A stretch of DNA of 64,000 bases from Stakelama sediminis (GTDB lineage Bacteria > Pseudomonadota > Alphaproteobacteria > Sphingomonadales > Sphingomonadaceae). Under the pieces are notes generated by a model. It was not told the DNA's origin, ran no database searches, and saw only the letters and a list, made by a program, of their open reading frames with translations. Each line of letters opens with the position of its first letter. Positions within the stretch are counted from its first letter, which is position 1. Positions 34,390 to 43,148 of the stretch are shown here, in pieces. The stretch is from contig NZ_JACIJI010000001.1 of NCBI RefSeq assembly GCF_014199335.1, positions 1,178,001-1,242,000 on the forward strand, given 5' to 3'. A program made the translations under genes and the position numbers.

Positions 34390-35349
34390 ATGCGCGTGAT
34401 CGTTCCGGCGATAGTCCTCGCCGCCATTCTGGGATCGGCCACGGTTGCCGAGGCGCAGACCCCGCTGGAAGCCCGGGTCAACCGGATCGAAAAGGAACTG
34501 CAGGCGGTTCAGCGCAAGGTGTTTCCCGATGGTGCCGGTCGTTATCTGCAGCCCCAGATCACCGCACCGCAGACGAATACGCCAAGCCCGGGCAGCCCGG
34601 TCGCCAATCCGGTGGTGACGCTGGATGCGCGGGTGACCACGCTGGAAAACCAGATCACCTCGCTGACCAATCAGGTCGAAAAGAGCCAGTATCAGGTGCA
34701 GCAGCTTCAAAGCGCTTTCGACGCCTATAAACAGGCGACCGATGCGCGGCTGAAGGCGCTGGAAGCGGGTAGCGCGCCCGCGACCGGCAGCGCCGGTGCC
34801 GCAACCGGGAACGATAGCGACGACAGTGCGGCGCCGGTCGCGCACGGCAACGGCGTGCTCACGCCTCCGTCGGATGTCAGGTCCGACACGGGCAAAACCA
34901 GTGCGAAACCCGATGCGCAGGCGCAAAAAGTCGCGGGCGTCGAAAAGCCCGATACCGGCGATGCGCCCGAAGACGCCTATATTTACGGATATCGGCTATG
35001 GGCCGCGAAACTCTATCCTCAGGCGGAAAAGCAGCTTAAATCGGTGGTGAAGGACTATCCTGACAGCCGCCGCGCAAGCTTTGCCCAGAATCTGCTCGGC
35101 CGGTCCTATCTCGACGACGGAAAGCCAAGCCTCGCCTCGATCGCCTTTTACGACAATTACAAGCAGCGTCCCAATGGCGAGCGTGCGCCCGACAGCCTGT
35201 ATTTCCTCGGCCAGTCGCTGATGCAGCTCAAAAAACCCGATGACGCCTGCAAGGCCTATAACCAGTTGCTCGACGTCTATGGCGACAAGATTTCGGCGTC
35301 GCTGAAGGACAAGGTCGAACAGGGCCGTAAAGAGGCGAAATGTCAGTGA
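34390..35349 (+). CDS. cpoB: Cell division coordinator CpoB/YbgF (Tol-Pal associated TPR protein)
   Basis: 319 residues. Signal peptide (AAILGSATVAEAQ), an N-terminal coiled coil (ARVNRIEKELQAVQRKV and LDARVTTLENQITSLTNQVE), a Ser/Asp-rich linker, then a TPR domain (about 198-319: YIYGYRLWAAKLYPQAEKQL ... ADSLYFLGQ-like helices). In E. coli it links the Tol-Pal machine to peptidoglycan synthesis in the periplasm. The other tol-pal genes are not in this window. An ATG of another frame overlaps its stop (35340-35349), where tilS should begin. Confidence 0.92.
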   Translation: MRVIVPAIVLAAILGSATVAEAQTPLEARVNRIEKELQAVQRKVFPDGAGRYLQPQITAPQTNTPSPGSPVANPVVTLDARVTTLENQITSLTNQVEKSQYQVQQLQSAFDAYKQATDARLKALEAGSAPATGSAGAATGNDSDDSAAPVAHGNGVLTPPSDVRSDTGKTSAKPDAQAQKVAGVEKPDTGDAPEDAYIYGYRLWAAKLYPQAEKQLKSVVKDYPDSRRASFAQNLLGRSYLDDGKPSLASIAFYDNYKQRPNGERAPDSLYFLGQSLMQLKKPDDACKAYNQLLDVYGDKISASLKDKVEQGRKEAKCQ

Positions 35350-35356
35350 GGGCCCG

Positions 35357-36364
35357 ATAAGCCCGCCCGACACAAAACATGTCAGCCGGTTCCGGAGCGA
35401 TCTGGAACGGCTGATCGGCATTGCCCCGACGGCACAGGCGCAACTGGGTATCGCGGTTTCGGGAGGGGGCGACAGTCTGGCACTGCTGCTGCTCGCACAC
35501 GCCGCCTATCCGGGCGCATTGCGCGCGGTGACGGTCGATCACGGGCTCCGCCCCGAAGCCACCACCGAAGCCGCGGCGGTCGCCGATATCTGCGCGACGC
35601 TGGGCATCACACACCAGACATTGAAGATTACGACGCCGATTACCGATGACGGCAATCTGCAGGAGCGCGCGCGTGAAGCCCGCTATGCGCTGCTCAATCG
35701 CTGGGCCGGGTTCGGTGCCGACCGGCGGGTGGAATGGGTCGCCATCGCGCATCAGCAGGATGACGTTGCCGAGGGTTTTCTGATGCGGGCACGGCGCGGC
35801 GCGGGTGTCGGCGGGCTGGCGGCGATGGCGGCGCAGCGCGCGATCGGGCCGGAACGCGGTGCGGCATGGTTGCTGCGCCCGCTGCTCGACTGGTCGCGCG
35901 CCGAACTGGCAGCGGTGGTGCGCGATTGCGGTCTGACGCCGATGCACGATCCTTCCAACGGCGATCCCAAATATGACCGCGCGCGCATCCGCAAGCTGAT
36001 TGCCGAGAGCGGCGACCTGCCCGCCGACCGGCTGGCGATGTCGGCGCGCAACCTGCGCGATGCGGAAAGCGCACTCGAATGGGCCGCCGAACAGGAATGG
36101 CGCAACCGCAGCGCGATCGAACGGCACGAATCGGTATCGGTGGACATGGGCGACCTGCCGCATGAACTGCGTCGCCGTCTGGCCGGGCGCGCGATCGAAT
36201 ATCTGCGCCGCGAAGCAGGTCTGCGCGATCCCTGGCGCGGGACGGGGATTGACCGGCTGGTGCGCGGACTGGAGGCCGAAAAAGCGGGAACGCTGGCGGG
36301 AATTGCGGCGCGACCGGGGCGGCGCTGGGTATTTCGTATTGCCCCGCCGCGCCAATCACACTGA
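35357..36364 (+). CDS. tilS: tRNA(Ile)-lysidine synthase TilS, start codon missing or frame-shifted
   Basis: TilS converts tRNA-Ile2 C34 to lysidine with ATP and lysine. The PP-loop motif SGGGDSLALL, AVTVDHGLRPEA, HQQDDVAEGFLMR and DPSNGDPKYDRARIR are clear. Reading back, the frame is open through 35357 but has no ATG, GTG or TTG before 35519, which lies after the catalytic PP-loop. One extra base in the GGGCCC at 35350-35355 would join the frame to an ATG at 35340 overlapping the cpoB stop. Otherwise a rare ATA start at 35357, 5 nt after GAGG, would be needed. A sequence error is the simplest explanation. Confidence 0.85.
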   Translation: MSPPDTKHVSRFRSDLERLIGIAPTAQAQLGIAVSGGGDSLALLLLAHAAYPGALRAVTVDHGLRPEATTEAAAVADICATLGITHQTLKITTPITDDGNLQERAREARYALLNRWAGFGADRRVEWVAIAHQQDDVAEGFLMRARRGAGVGGLAAMAAQRAIGPERGAAWLLRPLLDWSRAELAAVVRDCGLTPMHDPSNGDPKYDRARIRKLIAESGDLPADRLAMSARNLRDAESALEWAAEQEWRNRSAIERHESVSVDMGDLPHELRRRLAGRAIEYLRREAGLRDPWRGTGIDRLVRGLEAEKAGTLAGIAARPGRRWVFRIAPPRQSH

Positions 36365-36389
36365 TCGGCATAATCGCACGGCTGTTCCA

Positions 36390-36417
36390 TTGCCATTAAC
36401 CTGTCCCGTCCTATGTT
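36390..36417 (+). promoter_or_regulatory. Candidate ftsH promoter, possibly sigma-32 type
   Basis: TTGCCA (36390-36395) and TATGTT (36412-36417) are spaced 16 nt, 28 nt before the ftsH start. The same site fits the alphaproteobacterial heat-shock pattern: CATTG, 17 nt, then CCTATGT. FtsH is a common sigma-32 target, so this is plausible but not proven. Confidence 0.45.
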
Positions 36418-36444
36418 AGGATCGTAGGAAAGGTACCGATATTC

Positions 36445-38409
36445 ATGAGCGACAATGAAAAACGGCCCGACGGGCCGGAAAATGGCGGCGGGGGCGGCAA
36501 TCCCTGGATGAAGAGCCTGCTGATCTGGGTCGGCATTCTGGTCGGTCTGGCATTGTTCGTGACCCTGATCGACGGGCGCTCCAGCCAGCCCGCAGGCGAT
36601 TCGGTATCCTATTCCGCATTCCTCAATCAGGTCGAAAGCGGTCAGGTTCAGAGCGTCAATGTTTCTCAGGACGATATCACCGGCACGCTGAAGTCCGGCG
36701 AGCGGTTCCGCACCTATTCCCCCAATGATCCGTCGCTGATCAACGAATTGCGCAAGGCCGGGGTGACGATCACCGCGAAACCAGCCGAATCGCCGTCGAT
36801 CTGGCTGATCATGCTCTACAACTCGCTGCCCTTCCTGCTGATCCTCGGCCTTGCCTTCTTCGTGCTGCGCCAGATGCAGAAAGGCTCCGGCGGCGGGGCG
36901 ATGGGATTCGGCAAGAGCCGCGCGCGGATGCTGACTCAGAAAGAAGGCAAGGTGACGTTCGACGATGTCGCAGGCATCGACGAAGCGCGCGAGGAACTGC
37001 AGGAAATCGTCGAATTTTTGCAGGACCCGACCAAGTTCGCCAAGCTGGGCGGCAAGATTCCCAAGGGCGCGCTGCTGGTCGGCTCGCCGGGTACGGGTAA
37101 GACGCTGCTTGCCCGCGCCATCGCAGGTGAAGCGGGCGTGCCGTTCTTCACCATTTCCGGTTCGGATTTCGTCGAAATGTTCGTCGGCGTCGGCGCAAGC
37201 CGCGTGCGCGACATGTTCGAGCAGGCCAAGAAATCGGCACCGTGCATCGTCTTTATCGACGAAATCGACGCGGTCGGTCGTCATCGCGGCGCAGGGCTGG
37301 GCAACGGCAATGACGAGCGCGAACAGACGCTCAACCAGTTGCTCGTCGAGATGGACGGGTTCGAAGCGAATGAAGGCATCATCATCATCGCCGCGACCAA
37401 CCGCCCCGATGTGCTTGATCCCGCGCTGCTGCGTCCGGGCCGGTTCGACCGGCAGGTCGTGGTCCCGCGCCCGGATATCGACGGCCGGGTCAAGATCCTT
37501 GAAGTGCACATGAAGAAAGTGCCGCTGGCTCCCGATGTCGATCCCCGCGTCATTGCGCGCGGCACGCCCGGCTTTTCGGGCGCCGACCTCGCCAATCTCG
37601 TCAACGAGGCGGCGCTGATCGCCGCACGCCGCAGCAAGCGGCTGGTCGCCATGTCCGAGTTCGAAGAGGCCAAGGACAAGGTGATGATGGGGTCCGAGCG
37701 TAAGTCGATGGTGATGACCGACGACGAAAAGCGCATGACGGCTTACCACGAAGCGGGCCATGCCATCGTCGCGCTGCACGAACCGGCATCCGATCCGATC
37801 CACAAGGCAACCATCATTCCGCGCGGTCGCGCGTTGGGTATGGTCATGCGCCTGCCCGAACGCGACAGCTACAGCTATCATCGTGACAAGATGTACGCCA
37901 ATCTGGCGGTGTCGATGGGCGGTCGTATCGCCGAGGAAGTGATCTTCGGGTACGACAAGGTATCGTCGGGCGCTTCCGGCGACATTCAGTATGCGACGAA
38001 ACTGGCGCGCGACATGGTCACGCGCTGGGGCATGTCCGACAAAATGGGGCCGCTGATGTATTCGGAAGGCGAAGAGGAAGTGTTCCTCGGCTATTCGCGT
38101 CAGCAGAACTCCTCTATGTCCGACGAGACCGCAAAGGCGATCGACAGCGAAATCCGCCGGATCGTCGAACAGGGCTATGACCGCGCCAAGGACGTGCTGA
38201 CCGAACATATCGACCAGTTGCACAATCTGGCCGGTGCGCTGCTCGAATATGAGACGCTGTCGGGCGATGAGATCAAGCGCCTGATCGCGGGTGAGGATAT
38301 CGGTCGCGACGTGATCGGCCCCAGCGAAAAGCCGGTGCCGGTGGGCGGCACCTCGATCCCCAAGACACGGCGTCCCAAGGGTCCCTTCGGATCACCTCAA
38401 CCCGCCTGA
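36445..38409 (+). CDS. ftsH: ATP-dependent zinc metalloprotease FtsH
   Basis: 654 residues. Two membrane helices (about 25-45 and 113-135) flank a periplasmic domain. The AAA module has Walker A GSPGTGKT, Walker [13 protein letters not shown] and the SRH region [18 protein letters not shown]. The zinc site is HEAGH, with the third ligand further on. It degrades membrane and regulatory proteins; its modulators HflK and HflC are encoded at the right end of the window. AGGAAAGG precedes the ATG. A strong terminator follows. Confidence 0.98.
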   Translation: MSDNEKRPDGPENGGGGGNPWMKSLLIWVGILVGLALFVTLIDGRSSQPAGDSVSYSAFLNQVESGQVQSVNVSQDDITGTLKSGERFRTYSPNDPSLINELRKAGVTITAKPAESPSIWLIMLYNSLPFLLILGLAFFVLRQMQKGSGGGAMGFGKSRARMLTQKEGKVTFDDVAGIDEAREELQEIVEFLQDPTKFAKLGGKIPKGALLVGSPGTGKTLLARAIAGEAGVPFFTISGSDFVEMFVGVGASRVRDMFEQAKKSAPCIVFIDEIDAVGRHRGAGLGNGNDEREQTLNQLLVEMDGFEANEGIIIIAATNRPDVLDPALLRPGRFDRQVVVPRPDIDGRVKILEVHMKKVPLAPDVDPRVIARGTPGFSGADLANLVNEAALIAARRSKRLVAMSEFEEAKDKVMMGSERKSMVMTDDEKRMTAYHEAGHAIVALHEPASDPIHKATIIPRGRALGMVMRLPERDSYSYHRDKMYANLAVSMGGRIAEEVIFGYDKVSSGASGDIQYATKLARDMVTRWGMSDKMGPLMYSEGEEEVFLGYSRQQNSSMSDETAKAIDSEIRRIVEQGYDRAKDVLTEHIDQLHNLAGALLEYETLSGDEIKRLIAGEDIGRDVIGPSEKPVPVGGTSIPKTRRPKGPFGSPQPA

Positions 38410-38435
38410 ACAGTTTCCGGCAATGATAGAAATTA

Positions 38436-38469
38436 CCCCCGTAGCGAAGCCGCTGCGGGGGTTTTCTTT
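38436..38469 (+). terminator. Rho-independent terminator after ftsH
   Basis: Arms CCCCCGTAGCG and CGCTGCGGGGG form an 11-bp stem (one T-G pair) around AAGC, followed by TTTTCTTT. It starts 27 nt after the ftsH stop and separates ftsH from the convergent cyclotransferase gene. Confidence 0.9.
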
Positions 38470-38488
38470 GTCCGCGCATGGGTAACGA

Positions 38489-39325
38489 TCAGGGTGCCGG
38501 CGGCAGCGCGATCTGAAACAGGATGGGCCAGTTCTTGCCGGTGACGAACAGCCGGTGGTGTTTGGCGTCCCAGGCGATGCCGTTGGGCACCGGGTCTTCG
38601 CCGTGCGCATCCGCCTCTGCCGTCAGGGCGCTGACATCGATCACCTGCGTGACCTTGCCGGTCTTGGGATCGATCCGCACGATCGCATTCTGCTGCCAGA
38701 CATTGGCGAAGATCGATCCGTCCACCCATTCCAGCTCGTTGAGCTGAGTCAGCGGACGGCCGCGATACGTCACCCGCAGGCGATGGCGCAGCGCAAAGCT
38801 TTGGGGGTTCAGGAAACGCAGGTCCGCCGTGCCGTCGGACAGAATCAGATCGGTGGCATTATGCGTCATTCCCCAACCTTCACCGGGATAGGAGAATTTC
38901 GACAATCGTTTGAAATCGCGCATCCGCCAGCGAAAGCCCGTACGCGCTTTCCAGGTGACGCTGACGATCTCACCCTTCCAGTCGACAATACCTTCCCCGA
39001 ACAGCGAGGGTGGCAGCTTGACGCTGCGCAGCACCTTACCGGTCTTCAGGTCAACCTTGCGGATTTCGGATCGCCCGACCAGCCCGCTGCTCTCAAACAA
39101 CGCACCGTCATGATAGAACAGCCCTTCGGTGAAGGCATCCGAATCATGCGGGAAGCGGGCCAGCACCTGCGCCCGGACCACCGGCGGTGCAGGTGGCAGA
39201 GTTGTTGCGGCGGCACCGGTCGGCGGGGATTGCGCCAGCGATGGCGAAAAACCGGCGGGCAATGCACAAAGCGCGGCGGCAGCCAGAGCCACCACCGCGC
39301 TTCGCAAATGCAATCCTGTCGGCAC
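38489..39325 (-). CDS. Glutaminyl-peptide cyclotransferase (glutamine cyclotransferase family)
   Basis: 278 residues with a signal peptide (AVVALAAAALCALPAGF). The five-bladed propeller family motifs are present: DAFTEGLFYHDGALFESSG, FGEGIVDWKGEIV, YPGEGWGMTH, LNELEWVDGSIFANVW and PNGIAWDAKHHRLFVTGK. Members convert N-terminal glutamine of exported proteins to pyroglutamate. It lies 23 nt after the cold-shock gene on the same strand and could share its transcript. Confidence 0.93.
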   Translation of the reverse strand: MPTGLHLRSAVVALAAAALCALPAGFSPSLAQSPPTGAAATTLPPAPPVVRAQVLARFPHDSDAFTEGLFYHDGALFESSGLVGRSEIRKVDLKTGKVLRSVKLPPSLFGEGIVDWKGEIVSVTWKARTGFRWRMRDFKRLSKFSYPGEGWGMTHNATDLILSDGTADLRFLNPQSFALRHRLRVTYRGRPLTQLNELEWVDGSIFANVWQQNAIVRIDPKTGKVTQVIDVSALTAEADAHGEDPVPNGIAWDAKHHRLFVTGKNWPILFQIALPPAP

Positions 39326-39348
39326 GCGCCGAGAAACCCGCGACCGGG

Positions 39349-40149
39349 TTACTGGACGGGCTGCAGATTTACCGCGGCATATTTACCGCGCCGATCGACT
39401 TCGAGTTCGAACTCCAGCCGGTCGCCTTCGTTGAGCGTCGGCATCCCTGCCCGCTCAACCGCGGAAATATGCACGAATGCATCGGGCTGGCCATCATCGC
39501 GCTGAATAAAGCCGAAGCCCTTCATCGCGTTGAAGAACTTGACCGTTCCGGAAGCCTTTTCGCCGGTCAGCTGACGCTGCGGACCACCGCCGCCGCCGCC
39601 GCCGGGTCCGCCGGCCGCAGGACGCGGACCGCGATCTTCGACCGGCATCGGTTCGCCGTCGATCTGCAGATCGGTTGCCGAAACCTTGCCGCCGCGATCG
39701 ACCAGCGTGAAGCCCAGCGGCTGCCCTTCGGCAAGGCCGGTCAGACCCGCGCGCTCAACGGCGGAAATGTGCACGAACACATCGTCGCCGCCATCATCGC
39801 GAACGATAAAGCCGAAGCCCTTTTGTCCGTTGAAGAATTTGACCACGCCGGTGGCTTCGCCAACGACCTGCGGAGGCATACCGCGACCGCCGCCGCCTGC
39901 GCCGCCACGGAAACCGCCGCCGCCCTGGCCACCGCCAAAACCGCCGCCGCCGCTGCGGGGACCACCAAAGCCACCGCCGCCTGCGCCACCACCGAAATTG
40001 TCGCCGCCAAAGCCGCCGCTGCGCCGGTTATCGAAACCGCCGCCGCTACCGCTCTGACCGAAATCCTGATAGCTTTCTTCGCCGAAAAAGTCGCGCTTGT
40101 CTCTGCCGCGCCCGCCGCGATCCCCGCGGCGTCCTCTGTCGAAACTCAT
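39349..40149 (-). CDS. Double cold-shock-domain protein with glycine-rich N-terminal tail
   Basis: 266 residues. Two cold shock domains, about residues 95-160 (GVVKFFNGQKGFGFI, VFVHISAVERAG) and 198-264 (GTVKFFNAMKGFGFI, AFVHISAVERAG), bind single-stranded RNA or DNA. The first ~92 residues are an Arg/Asp-rich then Gly-rich tail of GGGGFGG-type repeats, and a second Gly run links the domains. Two-domain Csp proteins are common in alphaproteobacteria; the RGG-like tail is less usual. The leader is about 200 bp and AT-rich, as in many cold-shock mRNAs. Confidence 0.93.
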   Translation of the reverse strand: MSFDRGRRGDRGGRGRDKRDFFGEESYQDFGQSGSGGGFDNRRSGGFGGDNFGGGAGGGGFGGPRSGGGGFGGGQGGGGFRGGAGGGGRGMPPQVVGEATGVVKFFNGQKGFGFIVRDDGGDDVFVHISAVERAGLTGLAEGQPLGFTLVDRGGKVSATDLQIDGEPMPVEDRGPRPAAGGPGGGGGGGPQRQLTGEKASGTVKFFNAMKGFGFIQRDDGQPDAFVHISAVERAGMPTLNEGDRLEFELEVDRRGKYAAVNLQPVQ

Positions 40150-40356
40150 TGCCCTGTTCGTCTTCCCGCTCGCCCTTTAGACTTCAAAAAACCCTGCCGT
40201 CGGACGAGAAACGAAGGTTCCTGAGCATTCGAACAATAATTGCTCGCGATTCGTCATAGCGGAAAAAATTACACATCGCGAACAAATTCGCCCATTTTTT
40301 GCCGGAATTAATGACGAAACTTGCGTAATCGTAGCATAAACGGCACAGCTTGTCGC

Positions 40357-41163
40357 ATGGCCGACCTGCTCACGCTCTTCGCCGATCCCGCCATCTGGGC
40401 CGCGCTCGTCACGCTGATCGTGCTCGAAGTCGTGCTGGGTATCGACAATCTGATCTTCATTTCGATCCTGTCGAACAAGCTGCCCGCGCATCAGCAACAG
40501 CGGGCGCGAAAGGTCGGAATCGTGCTGGCTTTGGGGCTTCGGCTGCTGTTGCTGACCGGTATTGCCTGGCTGGTCGGGCTGACCAGACCGGTATTCGATC
40601 TGGGCATCAGCGGCGCGCCCGGCCCGCATGGCGAACCCACATTCGAAACCGCCTTTTCGCTGCGCGACCTGATCCTGATCGGCGGCGGATTGTTTCTGGT
40701 GTGGAAGGCGACGACCGAAATTCATCACAATGTCGATTCGGAAGCATCGGGCGCCGCGCTCGACAAAAAAGGCCATGTCGGCATCAGCTTCGCATCCGCG
40801 ATCGCACAGATTCTCGCGCTCGACATGGTGTTTTCGATCGATTCGATCCTGACCGCGGTCGGCATGACCGATGAGCTGCCGGTGATGATCATCGCCGTGA
40901 TCACCGCGGTCGGCATCATGCTGATCGCCGCCGATCCGCTGGCCAATTTCATCGGCCGCAATCCGACGGTGGTCATGCTGGCGCTGGGGTTTCTGCTGAT
41001 GATCGGTGTCGTGCTGATCGCCGACGGGTTCGGCGTACATGTGCCCAAGGGCTATATCTACACCGCGATGGCCTTTTCCGCCGGTGTCGAGACCCTGAAC
41101 ATCCTTGCCCGGCGCACCCGGTCGCGCAGGCACGGCACAGGCAATGCAGCCGATTCCCATTGA
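40357..41163 (+). CDS. TerC family integral membrane protein
   Basis: 268 residues with seven to eight membrane helices. TerC signatures: [22 protein letters not shown] near the N-terminus and [18 protein letters not shown], each with acidic residues inside helices. Members are linked to metal (Mn) export or tellurite resistance. The ATG at 40357 gives the standard N-terminus; no ribosome site is obvious, so translation may be weak or leaderless. Confidence 0.92.
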   Translation: MADLLTLFADPAIWAALVTLIVLEVVLGIDNLIFISILSNKLPAHQQQRARKVGIVLALGLRLLLLTGIAWLVGLTRPVFDLGISGAPGPHGEPTFETAFSLRDLILIGGGLFLVWKATTEIHHNVDSEASGAALDKKGHVGISFASAIAQILALDMVFSIDSILTAVGMTDELPVMIIAVITAVGIMLIAADPLANFIGRNPTVVMLALGFLLMIGVVLIADGFGVHVPKGYIYTAMAFSAGVETLNILARRTRSRRHGTGNAADSH

Positions 41164-41194
41164 GCGGCGCGCATTTCCCGTCTAACCGGACGCA

Positions 41195-41812
41195 ATGGCC
41201 GTTCATTTTCACGAAGAAGACTTGCCCGCCGATGCGCTGGGCCCCGGTGCCCTTGCCGTCGATACCGAGACCATGGGCCTCATCACCCCGCGCGACCGGC
41301 TGTGCGTCGTCCAGATTTCCGACGGCGGGCCGGATCAGCATCTGGTGCGTTTCGCGCCCGACAGCGATTATGCCGCGCCGAATCTGAAGGCGGTGCTGGC
41401 CGATCCGGCGCGTCTGAAACTCTATCATTTCGCACGGTTCGACCTGGCGGCGATCCAGCATTATCTGGGCGTCGTCGCAGCGCCGGTTTACTGCACCAAG
41501 ATCGCGTCGAAACTGGTGCGGACCTATACCGACCGGCATGGCCTGAAAGATCTGGCACGCGAGCTGGTCGGTGCGGAGATTTCCAAGCAGCAGCAATCGT
41601 CCGACTGGGGCGGCCCCGAACTTTCCGACGCGCAGCGCGAATATGCCGCGTCCGATGTGCGGTTTCTGCACGGCATGAAAGCCGAACTCGACAAGCGACT
41701 GGCACGCGAAGGGCGCACCGAACTGGCCCAGGCCTGTTTCGACTTCCTTCCCCATCGTGCGGCGCTGGATCTGGCGGGCTGGCCGGAAACGGACATTTTT
41801 GCCCATGCCTGA
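41195..41812 (+). CDS. Ribonuclease D-like 3'-5' exonuclease
   Basis: 205 residues: the exonuclease domain only, without HRDC domains. DEDDy motifs: AVDTETMGL (DxE), YHFARFDLAAI, and the C-terminal YAASDVRFL (Y-x3-D). This short RNase D type commonly sits just upstream of lptC in alphaproteobacteria. It is followed 20 nt later by lptC. Role: processing of small RNAs or DNA 3' ends, by family. Confidence 0.92.
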   Translation: MAVHFHEEDLPADALGPGALAVDTETMGLITPRDRLCVVQISDGGPDQHLVRFAPDSDYAAPNLKAVLADPARLKLYHFARFDLAAIQHYLGVVAAPVYCTKIASKLVRTYTDRHGLKDLARELVGAEISKQQQSSDWGGPELSDAQREYAASDVRFLHGMKAELDKRLAREGRTELAQACFDFLPHRAALDLAGWPETDIFAHA

Positions 41813-41832
41813 CCTGCCGAAACCGGTTCGCC

Positions 41833-42480
41833 ATGTCTGAGATCGCCCGTCAGGTCCGGTCCCGGCGCCAGCAATGGGCTGCCCCCGGCGGCAGGCACGA
41901 CCGGGTGGTGGCGATTGCGCAGATGGCACTGCCGGTGGCGACCGGCGTGCTCGCCGCCTTTCTGGTCACTGCCCCGCTGACCCGCGTCGGCGATGTCAGT
42001 TTCGTCCTCGACAAGAACCGGGTCGCCGTGGCGAAGGAACGCCTGCGGATCAGCAAGGCAAGCTATCGCGGCGAAGACGCCAAGGGTCAGCCGTTCGAGT
42101 TGCAGGCCGGTTCTGCGATACAAAAAAGTTCGACGGTACCGATCGTGCAACTGCGCGACCTGGCGGCGAAAATCACGCTTGCCGACGGCCCGGCCACGCT
42201 GCGTGCCAACCACGGCAGCTATGACATGGACAGCGACAAGATCGCGATTCAGGGACCGGTCGAGTTTCGCGGCGCAGGCGGCTATTCGCTCGACACGCGC
42301 AACGCGGTGGTCAATCTCAAGACCCGCAAGCTGGAAAGCGGCGGCGCAGTGCAGGGCACGACTCCGCTCGGCACCTTCAGCGCGGACCATATGCAGGCCA
42401 ATCTGGCCGACCATACCGTGACCCTGAATGGCAATGCCCGCTTGCGCATTGTGCCGAAGCGCGCAAATAGGCAACCATGA
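41833..42480 (+). CDS. lptC: LPS export ABC transporter periplasmic protein LptC
   Basis: 215 residues. One N-terminal membrane anchor (MALPVATGVLAAFLVTAPL) and a periplasmic beta-jellyroll of the LptC/OstA type (FELQAGSAIQ, NHGSYDMDSDKIAIQGPVEF). It passes LPS from LptBFG to LptA. The ATG at 41833 is chosen since the frame continues upstream only over RNase D. Its stop overlaps the lptA start by 4 nt. Confidence 0.9.
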   Translation: MSEIARQVRSRRQQWAAPGGRHDRVVAIAQMALPVATGVLAAFLVTAPLTRVGDVSFVLDKNRVAVAKERLRISKASYRGEDAKGQPFELQAGSAIQKSSTVPIVQLRDLAAKITLADGPATLRANHGSYDMDSDKIAIQGPVEFRGAGGYSLDTRNAVVNLKTRKLESGGAVQGTTPLGTFSADHMQANLADHTVTLNGNARLRIVPKRANRQP

Positions 42481-43022
42481 CCCGCACCCGCATCCTGTTG
42501 CCGATCGCATTTGGCCTGTCGCTTACGGGCGTGGCGCTGACCGGCGCGATGGCCGCGCAAGCGGCGCATGACAGCGGTGCGCCGATTGACTTTTCCGCCG
42601 CGCATATCGAATTGCAGGACAAGGCGAAGCAGGCCATTCTGTCCGGCGACGTCGTCGTCAAACAAGCGAACATGACGCTCGATGCCGCACGCATGACCGT
42701 GCATTATACAGGCCAGATTATCGGCGGGTCGCCCCAGATTTCGCGACTCGACGCGGCCGGGGGCGTCACCGTCGTCCGCCCCGGCCAGCGGGCAAGCGCG
42801 CAATATGCGGTGTACGACCTCAACAGCCGCGTCGTGACCCTGTTGGGCAATGTCCGGTTGCAGCAGGGCTCCAACACGCTGAACGGCGGTCGCGCGCATA
42901 TCAATCTCGATAGCGGCCTCGCCACGATGGACGGTTCGGCGGTCGGCAATGGCAGCGGCACGACACGTCAGCAGAACGGCCGGGTAACGGGCACGTTTTC
43001 TGCGCCGAAACGAAACCCGTAG
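42477..43022 (+). CDS. lptA: Lipopolysaccharide transport periplasmic protein LptA
   Basis: 181 residues. Signal peptide (SLTGVALTGAMAAQA) followed by an OstA/LptA domain: PIDFSAAHIELQDKAKQAILSG..., LDAARMTVHY, and RLQQGSNTLNGGRAHINL. It forms the periplasmic bridge that carries LPS. The start overlaps lptC (ATGA). A 126-bp gap with a strong dyad separates it from lptB, so lptB may have its own promoter. Confidence 0.92.
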   Translation: MTRTRILLPIAFGLSLTGVALTGAMAAQAAHDSGAPIDFSAAHIELQDKAKQAILSGDVVVKQANMTLDAARMTVHYTGQIIGGSPQISRLDAAGGVTVVRPGQRASAQYAVYDLNSRVVTLLGNVRLQQGSNTLNGGRAHINLDSGLATMDGSAVGNGSGTTRQQNGRVTGTFSAPKRNP

Positions 43023-43098
43023 CCGCTGTTTCGCGGAAACTTTGCGTTAGCCCCCTTTCATCGGGGCGCATAATCATGCACGAATCCTGCCAATTGAA

Positions 43099-43124
43099 AT
43101 TCGGTAACCGCAGATTTACCGAAT
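43099..43124. repeat. Perfect 9-bp inverted repeat upstream of lptB
   Basis: ATTCGGTAA and TTACCGAAT are perfect inverted copies separated by 8 nt, and end 24 nt before the lptB start. Weak pairing and lack of a T-run argue for an operator-like dyad rather than a terminator. Confidence 0.6.
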
Positions 43125-43148
43125 GATGCGAGCACCAATGGGGTGATA

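Noticed and set aside
35752..38223. 823-codon open frame on the minus strand
   Set aside because: Antisense to tilS and ftsH; no recognisable domain.
43050..43067. GCCCC/GGGGC stem just after lptA as terminator
   Set aside because: Only a 5-bp stem and no T-run; too weak to call.
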